From NCBI RefSeq assembly GCF_014698035.1, contig NZ_JACJSF010000011.1:1-64000 (forward strand): 64,000 nt of DNA, read 5' to 3'. Below the pieces are notes generated by a model. The model was not told where the DNA came from, did no database searches, and saw nothing but the letters and a program-made list of their open reading frames with translations. Source of the stretch: Desmonostoc muscorum FACHB-395. Lineage in GTDB: Bacteria; Cyanobacteriota; Cyanobacteriia; Cyanobacteriales; Nostocaceae. The position numbers and the translations under genes were made by a program. This document shows, piece by piece, positions 46,102-55,277 of this stretch; within the stretch, counting starts at the first letter, position 1, and each line of letters begins with the position of its first letter.

Positions 46102-46749
46102 ATGTCAATGAGCAACAAAGCGGTTAATAGAGGTAAGAACAAACAAGCCAGTTCCACCTCCAGAAGTTTAATAGTACCAGTTTTGGCTATAGCTGGATGG
46201 TTGACAACGATCTTACCCAATCCAGCGATCGCTGCTTCCTACAGCAATGATTATAGTAACTGTGCAGGTCGTCTCCTAAAAGTGGGCGTAACGGCAGAAG
46301 CGGCATCACAAGCTTGTGCAGCTGCACTGCGTCCAACTGATTTGGCTGCTTGCGTGGTTAAAATTGATAAGGAAACCCAAATTGCTGCGACAGATGCACT
46401 TTCTTCTTGTGGGAAGGCCCGGCGACCTGAAGAGTTAGCTACCTGTGTAGTCGGTGTCAGTTTAAGTACGAAAGAAGAAGCTAATCCGGCAGTTTTAAAT
46501 TACTGTGGACGTAGTTTGTTACCCGTGCGCTTTGGGCAGTGTGTGGTTGGCTTGCGTAGTCAAATCGATGTTCCTCCTGCTCAAGTTTTAGATACTTGTA
46601 TTAGTGCTGATGATAGTGTTATCGGTGCTTCATCTTCAACACCACCAACCATCATTCCTGCGGGATCAAGTATCGAGACCGTTCCATTTCCAACGCAACA
46701 GACTGTTCCAGCACAACCTACTGTTCCAACACAACCAGGCACTAATTAA
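46102..46749 (+). CDS. Secreted Cys-repeat protein of unknown function
   Basis: From the ATG at 46102 the protein has 215 residues. GGAG seven bases upstream favours this start over an ATG two codons earlier and a TTG at 46081. A signal peptide (hydrophobic about 22-45, ending IAA-SYS) is followed by three repeats of about 40 residues. Each has a Cys-rich rhythm ending in LAACVVKI, LATCVVGV or FGQCVVGL after a Pro. The C-terminal 45 residues are Pro/Thr/Gln-rich (TVPAQPTVPTQPGTN). The paired cysteines suggest disulfide-bonded periplasmic or extracellular domains. I do not recognise the family. Confidence 0.78.
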   Translation: MSMSNKAVNRGKNKQASSTSRSLIVPVLAIAGWLTTILPNPAIAASYSNDYSNCAGRLLKVGVTAEAASQACAAALRPTDLAACVVKIDKETQIAATDALSSCGKARRPEELATCVVGVSLSTKEEANPAVLNYCGRSLLPVRFGQCVVGLRSQIDVPPAQVLDTCISADDSVIGASSSTPPTIIPAGSSIETVPFPTQQTVPAQPTVPTQPGTN

Positions 46750-46789
46750 ACTACAGTGCTTTGTAATTGCTGAGAATATAGGTTAATTA

Positions 46790-46827
46790 TTGACACTCCC
46801 CCGTTTATAAAACGGGGGATTCTTGGG
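46790..46827. mobile_element. IS200/IS605-like right end with hairpin
   Basis: TTGACACT is followed by CCCCCGTTT-ATA-AAACGGGGG and ATTCTTGG. The hairpin overlaps the stop codon of the TnpB relic, as expected at the right end (guide-RNA end) of such elements. Confidence 0.6.
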
Positions 46828-47122
46828 TCAAAAGGGAGCTACTGCTTAACCCCTCGCCAAGCATCTTGACCGTATGCCCTACGGCTGCAAGTCCACGTTG
46901 CAGCACTACCATAGCGGCAGCAACGTCTCTATCAGTTTGGAATCCACACTCACCACAAAGATGAATTCTCTGATTTAAATCTTTTTTGCCCGTGTGGTGG
47001 TTGCAGTTGGGACAGGTTTGGCTAGTGCCGTTAGGATTAACCTTGGCAAAATATACCCTTGGAGTTAAAACTAGCTTGACTGAAGGAACAATATTTATAT
47101 AATAAAATCCGTCATAATTGCT
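46805..47122 (-). pseudogene. C-terminal fragment of a TnpB (IS200/IS605 OrfB) transposon nuclease
   Basis: The minus-strand frame reads VYFAKVNPNGTSQTCPNC, then HLCGECGFQTDRDVAAA, then MVVLQRG, and ends at 46805. This is the C-terminal zinc ribbon (CxxC...CxxC) and the DRDxxAA catalytic-Asp block of TnpB. About 100 codons remain before an upstream stop. The RuvC core and N-terminus are gone, so no nuclease can be made. It lies next to hetR. Confidence 0.75.
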
Positions 47123-47161
47123 TTACGCTTGCAAATTATGCAAACTAAATACTTACAATAC

Positions 47162-47189
47162 AAAAGTCACAAGCAGTTTTGTGACTTTT
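47162..47189 (-). terminator. Second hairpin downstream of hetR
   Basis: AAAAGTCACAA and TTGTGACTTTT form an 11-bp stem about 117 bp beyond the hetR stop. It is symmetrical and could act for either strand. The TnpB relic ends nearby on the other side. Confidence 0.4.
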
Positions 47190-47263
47190 ATACTATTAGT
47201 ACAGTATGACAATGTAAATAGACCAATCATCCCCCTACTTTTAAGTAAGGGACAAAAGCGGTG

Positions 47264-47286
47264 AAAAGCTTAGAAAGTAAGCTTTT
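47264..47286 (-). terminator. Terminator-like hairpin directly after hetR
   Basis: On the minus strand AAAAGCTTA-CTTTC-TAAGCTTTT starts about 20 bp past the hetR stop. The stem is AT-rich with a short T-run, so it may be a weak terminator. Confidence 0.5.
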
Positions 47287-47305
47287 TGAGTTTTGCGTAG
47301 TGCTA

Positions 47306-48229
<924 letters not shown>

Positions 48230-48331
48230 TTACAGAGTTTTTAATCGATTGAGAATAAGGTAGTATACACCTGGCTGAAGCCTATTTTTCACTTCAGACT
48301 ATATTAGTATGCGATAACCATGAAATCGGCG

Positions 48332-48345
48332 GTAGTGCAAACTAC
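48332..48345 (-). promoter_or_regulatory. NtcA-type site (GTA-N8-TAC) upstream of hetR
   Basis: The perfect core GTAGTGCAAACTAC stands about 130 bases before the hetR ATG. On the hetR strand TACTAA follows after 22 bases and TAATAT after 25, close to the 20-24-base spacing of NtcA-activated promoters. A random 14-mer match of this kind is expected about 16 times in 64 kb, so position is the main support. Confidence 0.4.
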
Positions 48346-49075
48346 CATTTTCGCATATTTTCTAGTACACAGGCAGATTAAGTCGTTGTTACCATAACTG
48401 TCTCTGCATCTGACTGGAAAATTATAGATATCACTAAGTCCAGCTTGACGGCGGTTTACTTCCCAAAAGTTAACTGTGTTGCAAATAATCTACAAAGCTT
48501 TTAACTTCTCTGGGATTATTCTCATCTTTCAAGAGCAACAAGATCAAACTGCTTATACCTAATTATGGCACTATGCCGACTCGGAGTAAAAACTAGTTTG
48601 CGCGGTTCATCTGGGGTATTTGTTACTCGAAAAAGATGCTTTATATTCAGCTTTGGTGAATTATTTGTAGTACACAGGTGGTCGGAGATCGTTGGGAGTA
48701 ATCTCAAAAGCAACCGCTTACCAGGTGTAGCAACATTCAGAGGTTGAGCCAAACGGCTCGTTGGGAACTATCATTTCGTTCACAACCTCCTGTGATGTCT
48801 CGGCAGTATAAGCCGTTGGCTTGAGGGAAGATAGTAGACATCAAGTAGATCAATTAATTCCAATTTTAAAGTACCTATTGTTCTTTCAAATATCGCTTTT
48901 TATCATACCATTGTTTTCTGCTTTTGGAATAAAATTATGTGTTTTAAAGTTTATAAATTATGACTATTTAAATATTTTATATTCTGACTAAATCAAGATT
49001 TGATGATATTTCTCTTTTGAGTTTTAAATTCAGGTCTTATTTATTTTATTGTGTTGATGATTTGACACAGAAAGC

Positions 49076-49118
49076 TGCGATTGATTCAGACTGAATCGCA
49101 TAGCCATGAGGCTTTTTT
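49076..49118 (+). terminator. Possible plus-strand terminator or small-RNA end
   Basis: The symmetric block TGCGATTGATTCAGACTGAA (+TCGCA) is followed by AGCC-ATGA-GGCT and TTTTTT. This looks like the end of a plus-strand transcript that begins somewhere in the AT-rich hetR upstream DNA. No gene is visible before it. Confidence 0.35.
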
Positions 49119-49882
49119 GCTCGTGTTAATCAAGGAAAAATTAGTTAATAGGCATATATATAATAAAACATATTGGATTCAATTTGATGATTATTTAGAG
49201 ATTGTTTTTCAATGAAATTATATTTTTTTCATGAAAGAATTTTAAAATTCCATGATTTAACTAATTCATCGGCTACTTGAAAGCATATTTTGACAGCGCT
49301 GTTTTATATACTTGAGAGACTGTAATGGCGTAGATAGGTGTTACTAAAAAAAGACAAGAATCCGCAGGCAACTACGATATCAGCATCTTTCTCTAAGTAT
49401 CTAGGCGATACCTACGGTGGGCTACGCCTATGCAAACTAAGTTGACTAGTACACAAAGGCATTAATAAAGATACCATCTCGTCAACCTCAAAAACATACA
49501 AACGAGGTATTTTGAATTTCGCCTTACTCGCAGGGCTTTTCGTAGGATAAAAGGACTAGCTGTTTTATGGGCGCGATCGCTCCATGTATTCATGTACCTT
49601 AAAAAACGGGTTACTCTCAACCCTTCTACTACTTTTTCATCTTCTAGTTCCAAAATATGCTGCAATGGTCTTCACTCCTTGCAAATTTCCTGTTTGAGCA
49701 AGTACTTGCGCTCAATTGCTTGAGTCAGTACTACTCGTACTGCTTATATATACGTGTTTTCCCTATCTGTATCAGGCTAAATTGCTAAAAATATATTACA
49801 AGTCAAGTTATTTTGATTACTCTTGGCTCAACGAGAGTGGTTCTCAATTGCATGGAATACATACCTAATCCCCGGATTCGTG

Positions 49883-49951
49883 GGTTGGGTTGAGTGTAAG
49901 CGTTACCCAACAAAGCCTTGATAATGTTGGGTTCCGTTCCTCAACCCAACC
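49883..49951. repeat. Palindromic repeat with GGTTGGGTTGAG ends
   Basis: GGTTGGGTTGAG and its exact reverse complement CTCAACCCAACC enclose 45 bases that contain GTTACCCAACAAAG and AATGTTGGGTTCC, themselves partly complementary. This repeat type is widespread in Nostoc-like intergenic DNA. Confidence 0.65.
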
Positions 49952-49965
49952 TTCCTGTCTGTCCC

Positions 49966-50206
49966 ATTAAATTTGAGAGATAAGAGAACGAACCGCGATC
50001 GCGCAGCGTCTCGCAGAGAAGGAAGAGGGAAAGAAGAGAAATTGAAGAATTTATCTACTCGTCAAAATTAATGACATGAACCACTACTGGTCTATCGCAT
50101 TAGTTATGAGTGGTAAATACGTTTGTAGTGAGGACTTTAGTCCTCAAATATTCAAGCACTAAAGTGCTTACTACAAACCTATCAAAACTTTTGCGATAGA
50201 CCACTA
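49966..50206. mobile_element. Two head-to-tail copies of the GGTCTATCGCATTA MITE
   Basis: The first copy is degenerate (left CTGTCTGTCCCATTAAATTT, right AAAATTAATGACATGAACCA). The second (about 50086-50206) has clear ends TGGTCTATCGCA and TGCGATAGACCA. It also has the inner pair GTTTGTAGTGAGGACT and AGTGCTTACTACAAAC. They match the element at 23746-23867. Confidence 0.65.
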
Positions 50207-50417
50207 CGCCAGTTTTAGTTTTTAGCCTTAACCCAAGCGTATTGTATTAAGTATTATCTGCACCTATCCGGCAGTCCTAAATTATCCGTGAAAAATTAAG
50301 ATCCCCGAATTCTTTTTAGAATTCGGGGATCTTGGGCAGATTAGCGTCAGGATTGATGGTGAAAGTGATAGAAGGTAAACTAGCACCCATTACACCCAAA
50401 CTGATTAAACTCGCCAT

Positions 50418-52757
50418 TTAATTCGTGTTACTGGAGGGTTTCGCCTGATTTCGCATCGTTTCTAGGCTGAAAGCAGCAGCGCCAAAGGTTACTAACAACA
50501 CTCCCAGAATTTGCACAATCTCTAAATTTTCTTGAATGATTAACCCAGCAAAAATCACGGTTAAAACTGGGATGCTACCACCGATAATCGCCGATCGCGA
50601 AGCACCTAATTTACTGATACCAACATTGTTCAGCAAATAGCCAGCAAGAGTCAGCACACCCAAGATAAATGCGCTTAAAACCAGTTCTAGCATTTTAGAT
50701 GAGTCAAAAACTATCAAGTTCCAATTGCTTGGTAAAGGTAACATCAAGCAGATAAAACTCAACAACAACATGGTAACGAAGTTAATTAAGGTAAAAGTCA
50801 CGGGATGCAGTTTGCTAGCACATACCCGTGTCAGAATTATGTAGGCAGCAAAAGCTACGCCCGAAAGAAGGGCGGTGCTGCCTCCTAGTGAAGGATTACC
50901 CATACTGGTGTTGGGAGAACCTCCTAAAACTAACAATTCACCGCAGCAAATAGCAGCGATCGCACCGAAGCGGAATGTGGTGGGGCGATCGCGGAACAGA
51001 AACCACGACAATAGCCCGCTAACCATCGGGTAGATAAAGAACAGTGCGATCGCCATTCCAGTTGTGACTTGAGCGATCGCAATGTAGATTAGCACCTGAG
51101 ACAAAAACAAAAAGCACCCACTCACAACCGACAATAGCAAAATCCGCTTGGTAGCTGTATTAGCAGCTGTGGGATTTCCTCGCACAGAAGCGGCCAAGTT
51201 TTCTAAATCTTGCCATAGTGTTGGATGCAACATGGGAGACAGCAATACCATCAGTGGTACTACTACCATAAACCGGAGCGTCAAAATCAACAGAGTATTG
51301 CCCAAAGTCGGCGGTAGCAAGCGTTCTACATCTACTACTCCAAAAATTTGGGAACCTTCGTGGAAAATCACCTTGATGGCTATGTTGTAAAGCGACGATA
51401 TCACTGCCGATGAGACAATCAACAAGAAACCGACTTGCAACTGCGAAAAGCCGGAAGAATTAGGCGATCGCGATTCTGAGGGTTTTGCTGGCGGCTGCGG
51501 CTCTAGCGCAGTCAAAGGTGGTGATTTCGGTTTGCTCTGCGACACTCTGCGGATCACAGAATTTGGTTCAGTAGCGTTTCTTCTTCGTAAAGGTTGAGGT
51601 TGTATTGCTTCTGGCTTTGGCACAGATACAATAGGAGGCTCTGGTGTTGTTTCGCTTTCTGACAAATCCTTATTGAGGACAGAAATGGGTTCAGAAGCGT
51701 TTTCCTGCGATGGCGGAACTACAGGAGCAGTAGGCTCTGATGTCGTTTCTCTTGCCGACAAGTCTTTGATAGGGACAGCAATGGGGTTCGCGGTGTTTTC
51801 TCTAACAACGGGAGATTCTGATGTTGTTTCTCTTTCCGACAAGTCATTGCTAGGGACAGAAATCGGGTTCGCAGCACTTTCTCTAACAATGGGAGGCTCT
51901 GATGTTATTTCTCTTTCCAACAAGTCTTTGATGGAGACAGAAATTGTATTCGCGGTGTTTTCTCTAACAACGGGAGGCTCTAATGTGGTTTCTCTTTCTT
52001 CTAAAAATTGATCCGGGATCGCGGAAATTGGCTCAGAGGAATTTTTTACTACTTCGCTAAAGGTTGGTGGGGATGTCTCAGAAGGATTGTTTTTTTCTGG
52101 CTCAGTAAACTGTAAAACAGTAGGCGTACCTGCTGCTGGTTTGCGTGAAGTTTCTTCTATAGTTTTTTCTAGTTCTCCATGCAGGCGGTTAACAAACTCC
52201 GCCAAAATCGTTTCCCCTTGCTGTTGCTGGCTATACATCCGTGACAACTGTTGGGAAAGATTACTTTGATAGTTTTTTAGCTCCTGTTGCAGCGAGTTAA
52301 AAGTAACAGTAACGGTGTCATCCAGGCTGTCAAACATGTGTTCGACTTTTTCATTGATTTCACCTACTACATTGCTGCTCACTTCAGCGGACTTCAGCGC
52401 AGCTTGTTCGTAAGACTTACCCTCTATGCTTTGGTTAGCTAAATTTGCCAGAGAGGATTGCAGTTGTGAAGATATATGTTTTGCCAGAACTTCTGCCAGT
52501 TGGCGAATTAAGACTTGCTGTTCGGTGATTTGGCGCACTTGTTGTAAATGCTCTTTTTCCTCTACCAAGCCTTGAATCTCATCGGATAACCGATTTTTTT
52601 CTGACTGAAGTCGCTTTACATCTTCCTGCAACGCTCTGAGGACATTCTGCTGAAGATTTTCTAAGTCTTCAACTACAGCCCAAAGAGCATTTTCTGCTGC
52701 TCTAGATAGCTCGCCTCTGACTCTTGGGTTTTCTGGTTGCTTCTCGAATCGCCCCAT
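50418..52757 (-). CDS. EamA/DMT-family transporter fused to a long coiled-coil N-terminus
   Basis: The 779-residue protein has an unusual layout. Residues about 15-200 are an acidic coiled coil (LQQNVLRALQEDVKRLQSEK and similar heptads). About 230-430 is a Pro/Ser/Thr/Glu-rich linker with five degenerate repeats of about 27 residues (for example REN-TANPI and DLSERETTSE). The last 340 residues form about ten membrane helices with two EamA repeats, the drug/metabolite exporter fold. Normal EamA proteins have about 300 residues. The start ATG follows the 71-residue gene by six bases. The substrate is unknown; the coiled coil may anchor the carrier to other proteins. Confidence 0.88.
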   Translation of the reverse strand: MGRFEKQPENPRVRGELSRAAENALWAVVEDLENLQQNVLRALQEDVKRLQSEKNRLSDEIQGLVEEKEHLQQVRQITEQQVLIRQLAEVLAKHISSQLQSSLANLANQSIEGKSYEQAALKSAEVSSNVVGEINEKVEHMFDSLDDTVTVTFNSLQQELKNYQSNLSQQLSRMYSQQQQGETILAEFVNRLHGELEKTIEETSRKPAAGTPTVLQFTEPEKNNPSETSPPTFSEVVKNSSEPISAIPDQFLEERETTLEPPVVRENTANTISVSIKDLLEREITSEPPIVRESAANPISVPSNDLSERETTSESPVVRENTANPIAVPIKDLSARETTSEPTAPVVPPSQENASEPISVLNKDLSESETTPEPPIVSVPKPEAIQPQPLRRRNATEPNSVIRRVSQSKPKSPPLTALEPQPPAKPSESRSPNSSGFSQLQVGFLLIVSSAVISSLYNIAIKVIFHEGSQIFGVVDVERLLPPTLGNTLLILTLRFMVVVPLMVLLSPMLHPTLWQDLENLAASVRGNPTAANTATKRILLLSVVSGCFLFLSQVLIYIAIAQVTTGMAIALFFIYPMVSGLLSWFLFRDRPTTFRFGAIAAICCGELLVLGGSPNTSMGNPSLGGSTALLSGVAFAAYIILTRVCASKLHPVTFTLINFVTMLLLSFICLMLPLPSNWNLIVFDSSKMLELVLSAFILGVLTLAGYLLNNVGISKLGASRSAIIGGSIPVLTVIFAGLIIQENLEIVQILGVLLVTFGAAAFSLETMRNQAKPSSNTN

Positions 52758-52763
52758 TAGCTT

Positions 52764-52979
52764 CTAACCTCTAACACCTTGACGATAAAGCTGCTTCCGG
52801 TACGCTTTATTGGCGCTCATCCTAATTTCCTGTATTTTGTCAGATAAATTAAAAATTTTAACAGCACTTCCGCATTTCAACGTAATTCTGTCATACTGAA
52901 CACAACTTGGCAAAGCACCAAATGTACCTTGCTGCTTAATAATCAGTATTTTTTCAGCATTGATTAAGTATTTAGCCAT
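52764..52979 (-). CDS. Small protein of unknown function upstream of the EamA fusion
   Basis: The 71-residue frame (MAKYLINAEKILIIKQQGTF...) ends six bases before the ATG of the EamA fusion on the same strand, which suggests coupling. It has two Cys and a basic C-terminus (ANKAYRKQLYRQGVRG). No signal peptide or membrane segment is seen. It is unrecognised and could also be a leader frame. Confidence 0.5.
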   Translation of the reverse strand: MAKYLINAEKILIIKQQGTFGALPSCVQYDRITLKCGSAVKIFNLSDKIQEIRMSANKAYRKQLYRQGVRG

Positions 52980-53616
52980 TCGATTTTGGACTCCGCTTTT
53001 CCTCAGTCGAACGATTTTAGATTGTCGTATGGCTGTAACTAGCTTGAAATGATACCTTTTTTATTTTTGATCCGTTTCATGTACATCAATATAATATTTG
53101 CTAATGAGATTTTTACTTTTAAATAAATCTCACTCCAAATAAATATTTATCAAAACAGAATTCAGGAGTCAGAATTCAGGAGTCAGAATGGGCTAAACGC
53201 CCCGCTACCGCTAATAGAATTAATTCTGTACGACTGGCGGATAGCGCAGCGTAAAGCCTTCTCTTTCAGAGACTCTAACGCGAATTCTGAATTCTGAATT
53301 CTGTATTCTTCTTCAGTGTTTTGCTACCAATAGTAATTGTCAAAGACTTGTAGATGCGTGTGCTTAGGCGGAAAGTTATCTGCCTTGCGAAACTATTTGT
53401 AAATTTCTGTGGAATGTAACTTGTGTGACAGTTTATATCTCTAAATGGAGATTAAAGTATCTTTCTGTGGAAATTCAAAGTTACGCTATCCCCTGCACAA
53501 CATTCTAATGAATGAGCAGCAATTCTGCAAAAACATGCTTTTTTGGCATTGTTGCAGTCTAGGTTATACATTGAGTAGATTTAGTAGATGAAAAGTTAGG
53601 AAAAGATTAATAATTC
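52980..53616. other. Intergenic region upstream of the small gene, 0.64 kb
   Basis: No gene is visible. The left third is AT-rich and probably holds the promoter of the 52764-52979 gene. A large palindromic repeat fills 53159-53310. The right part (53420-53600) follows the end of the phosphate transporter gene and shows no strong terminator. Confidence 0.5.
53159..53310. repeat. Dispersed palindromic repeat (copy B)
   Basis: GAATTCAGGAGTCAGAATTC-type units on the left pair with GAATTCTGAATTCTGAATTC on the right. The inside holds GGGCTAAACGCCCC and the motif GGATAGCGCAGCGTAAAGCC. Start and end match copy A at 1932-2033. Confidence 0.6.
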
Positions 53617-54876
53617 TTAGCGGAATAAAATTCGGGCGATGCTAAAAATGGCAGCGCTAAGTAAAGCACTCACAGGGATTGTAATTAGCCATGCAGCAGC
53701 AATACCTTTTAGTGTCTGGAACTTAATCGACTTAATATTTTGCACTAGTCCAATACCAACGACACCGCCGACGAGAGCGTGGGATGTGGAGACTGGTAAA
53801 CCTAAGCGAGAGGCGATGAGGATGGTGGTAGCAGTAGCAAGTTCGGCACAAAATCCACTACTAGGTTGCAAGGCAATAATGTTTTCGCCAATAGTGGCAA
53901 TGACTTTTTTACCCCAAACAGCTAAACCACCAACAATACCAGCACCGCCAAGGATTAAAATCCAAAGGGGAATGGTAAGACCATCTGTAGGTACGCTACC
54001 AGTGCGATTGATGTAGACGATCGCAGCTAAAGGAGCGATCGCATTTCCCACATCATTAGAACCGTGAGCAAAAGCTACAAAGCAAGCACTTAGTAGTTGG
54101 AATCGGGCGAATAATCTTTCTACAGGATTTGGAAGTATTTCTCCCTTGTCTCTCTTATCTCCCAATTGTCGCCAACTAATGATTGTGAGTCCAACAGCTG
54201 CTACTGCACCCGTTAAAAGCGGGATGTCATGAGAAGGGATTGTAAAACCAACTTGCTCAATTACAAAATTGGTTAGCGGTTGAGTCAGCGATGGTAATAC
54301 AATTACGCCGAATACACCTAGCAGCGCAGTACTCAACCAGGGAATCCATTCTTGTAACTGGACTACTTGATTGGGTTGGTCTAAAATCCAGTGCTTGATT
54401 TGACTATAAAATAAAGCAGCGATCGCACCACTAATTAACGGCGTTAAAACCCAGCCAATGCTAATTAAGCCAATTGATGCCCAATCAATTGCACCTACTC
54501 CTAAAGCTACCCAACTAAATCCTGCGATCGCACCAACAACCGCATGAGAAGATGAAACTGGTAAACCGCGTGATGTGGCAATTTGCAACCACACACCACA
54601 GGAAATTAGTACCGTTACCATCCCAGTAACTAATATTTGGGGTGTAGCTGCGAATAAGGCGGGATTAGCAATTTTCGTTGCGAGAGTTTCCGTTACCTCA
54701 TGTCCAAACAACACAGCACCCGTAAACTCTAATACCCCAGCGATAATTATCGCTTGTTTGAGGGTGACAGCTTTGGAACCTACAGAGGTTCCCATCGCGT
54801 TAGCGACATCGTTTGCTCCGAGATTCCAGGCGACGTAGAAAGCTAGTAGAGCGACGAAAAGTAGGGTAATAAGCAT
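53617..54876 (-). CDS. Inorganic phosphate transporter, PiT family
   Basis: The 419-residue membrane protein has about ten to eleven helices. The twin PiT signatures are present: GANDVANAMGTSVGSKAVT near residue 20 and GSNDVGNAIAPL in the second half. PiT proteins carry phosphate (with divalent cations) by proton or sodium symport. The middle hydrophilic loop is short. It starts right beside the 21-bp tandem repeat array. No phosphate-regulon gene is adjacent. Confidence 0.93.
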   Translation of the reverse strand: MLITLLFVALLAFYVAWNLGANDVANAMGTSVGSKAVTLKQAIIIAGVLEFTGAVLFGHEVTETLATKIANPALFAATPQILVTGMVTVLISCGVWLQIATSRGLPVSSSHAVVGAIAGFSWVALGVGAIDWASIGLISIGWVLTPLISGAIAALFYSQIKHWILDQPNQVVQLQEWIPWLSTALLGVFGVIVLPSLTQPLTNFVIEQVGFTIPSHDIPLLTGAVAAVGLTIISWRQLGDKRDKGEILPNPVERLFARFQLLSACFVAFAHGSNDVGNAIAPLAAIVYINRTGSVPTDGLTIPLWILILGGAGIVGGLAVWGKKVIATIGENIIALQPSSGFCAELATATTILIASRLGLPVSTSHALVGGVVGIGLVQNIKSIKFQTLKGIAAAWLITIPVSALLSAAIFSIARILFR

Positions 54877-54940
54877 GTTGTTAGGGACAAGAGGAAAGTG
54901 AGAGAAATGAGGATGAAACTTGAGTTTTTAAGGGTGAACT

Positions 54941-55213
54941 TTGAACCTTTGAGCTTCGCCGTTGAACCTTTGAGCTTCATCGTTGAACCTTTGAGCTTCA
55001 TCGTTGAACCTTTGAGCTTCGCCGTTGAACCTTTGAGCTTCATCGTTGAACCTTTGAGCTTCATCGTTGAACCTTTGAGCTTCACCGTTGAACCTTTGAG
55101 CTTCACCGTTGAACCTTTTAGCTCCATCGTTGAACCTTTGAGCTTCACCGTTGAACCTTTGAGCTTCATCGTTGAACCTTTGAGCTTCATCGTTGAACCT
55201 TTTAGCTTCGTAG
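54941..55213. repeat. 21-bp tandem repeat, 13 copies
   Basis: The unit TTGAACCTTTGAGCTTCATCG repeats with exact 21-bp spacing thirteen times, with changes at a few fixed positions (CATCG, CACCG, CGCCG) and a worn last copy. Both strands stay open because 21 is a multiple of three: minus gives a KLKGSTM heptapeptide (115 codons, overlapping the PiT start by 34 bp) and plus gives VEPLSFI (112 codons). Coding is possible but not supported by a ribosome site. The array sits 64 bp before the PiT start codon. Confidence 0.85.
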
Positions 55214-55277
55214 CTGAATCTCAGACAGAACTTTAAACTTCTAGTTTTAACACTCTCCTATCTCCCTAATCTTCCTT

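Noticed and set aside
48522..48752. 76-codon minus-strand frame and an opposite 60-codon frame in the hetR upstream region
   Set aside because: Both strands are open over the same DNA, no ribosome site is seen, and the residues do not form hydrophobic or helical patterns of a real protein.
49462..49665. 67-codon minus-strand frame
   Set aside because: It is Arg/Leu-rich, lies among repeats and lacks similarity to anything known; likely chance.
54843..55236. Two long repeat-coded frames on opposite strands over the 21-bp array
   Set aside because: A 21-bp repeat without stops is automatically open on both strands; no start signal favours either. Kept as a repeat, not as genes.
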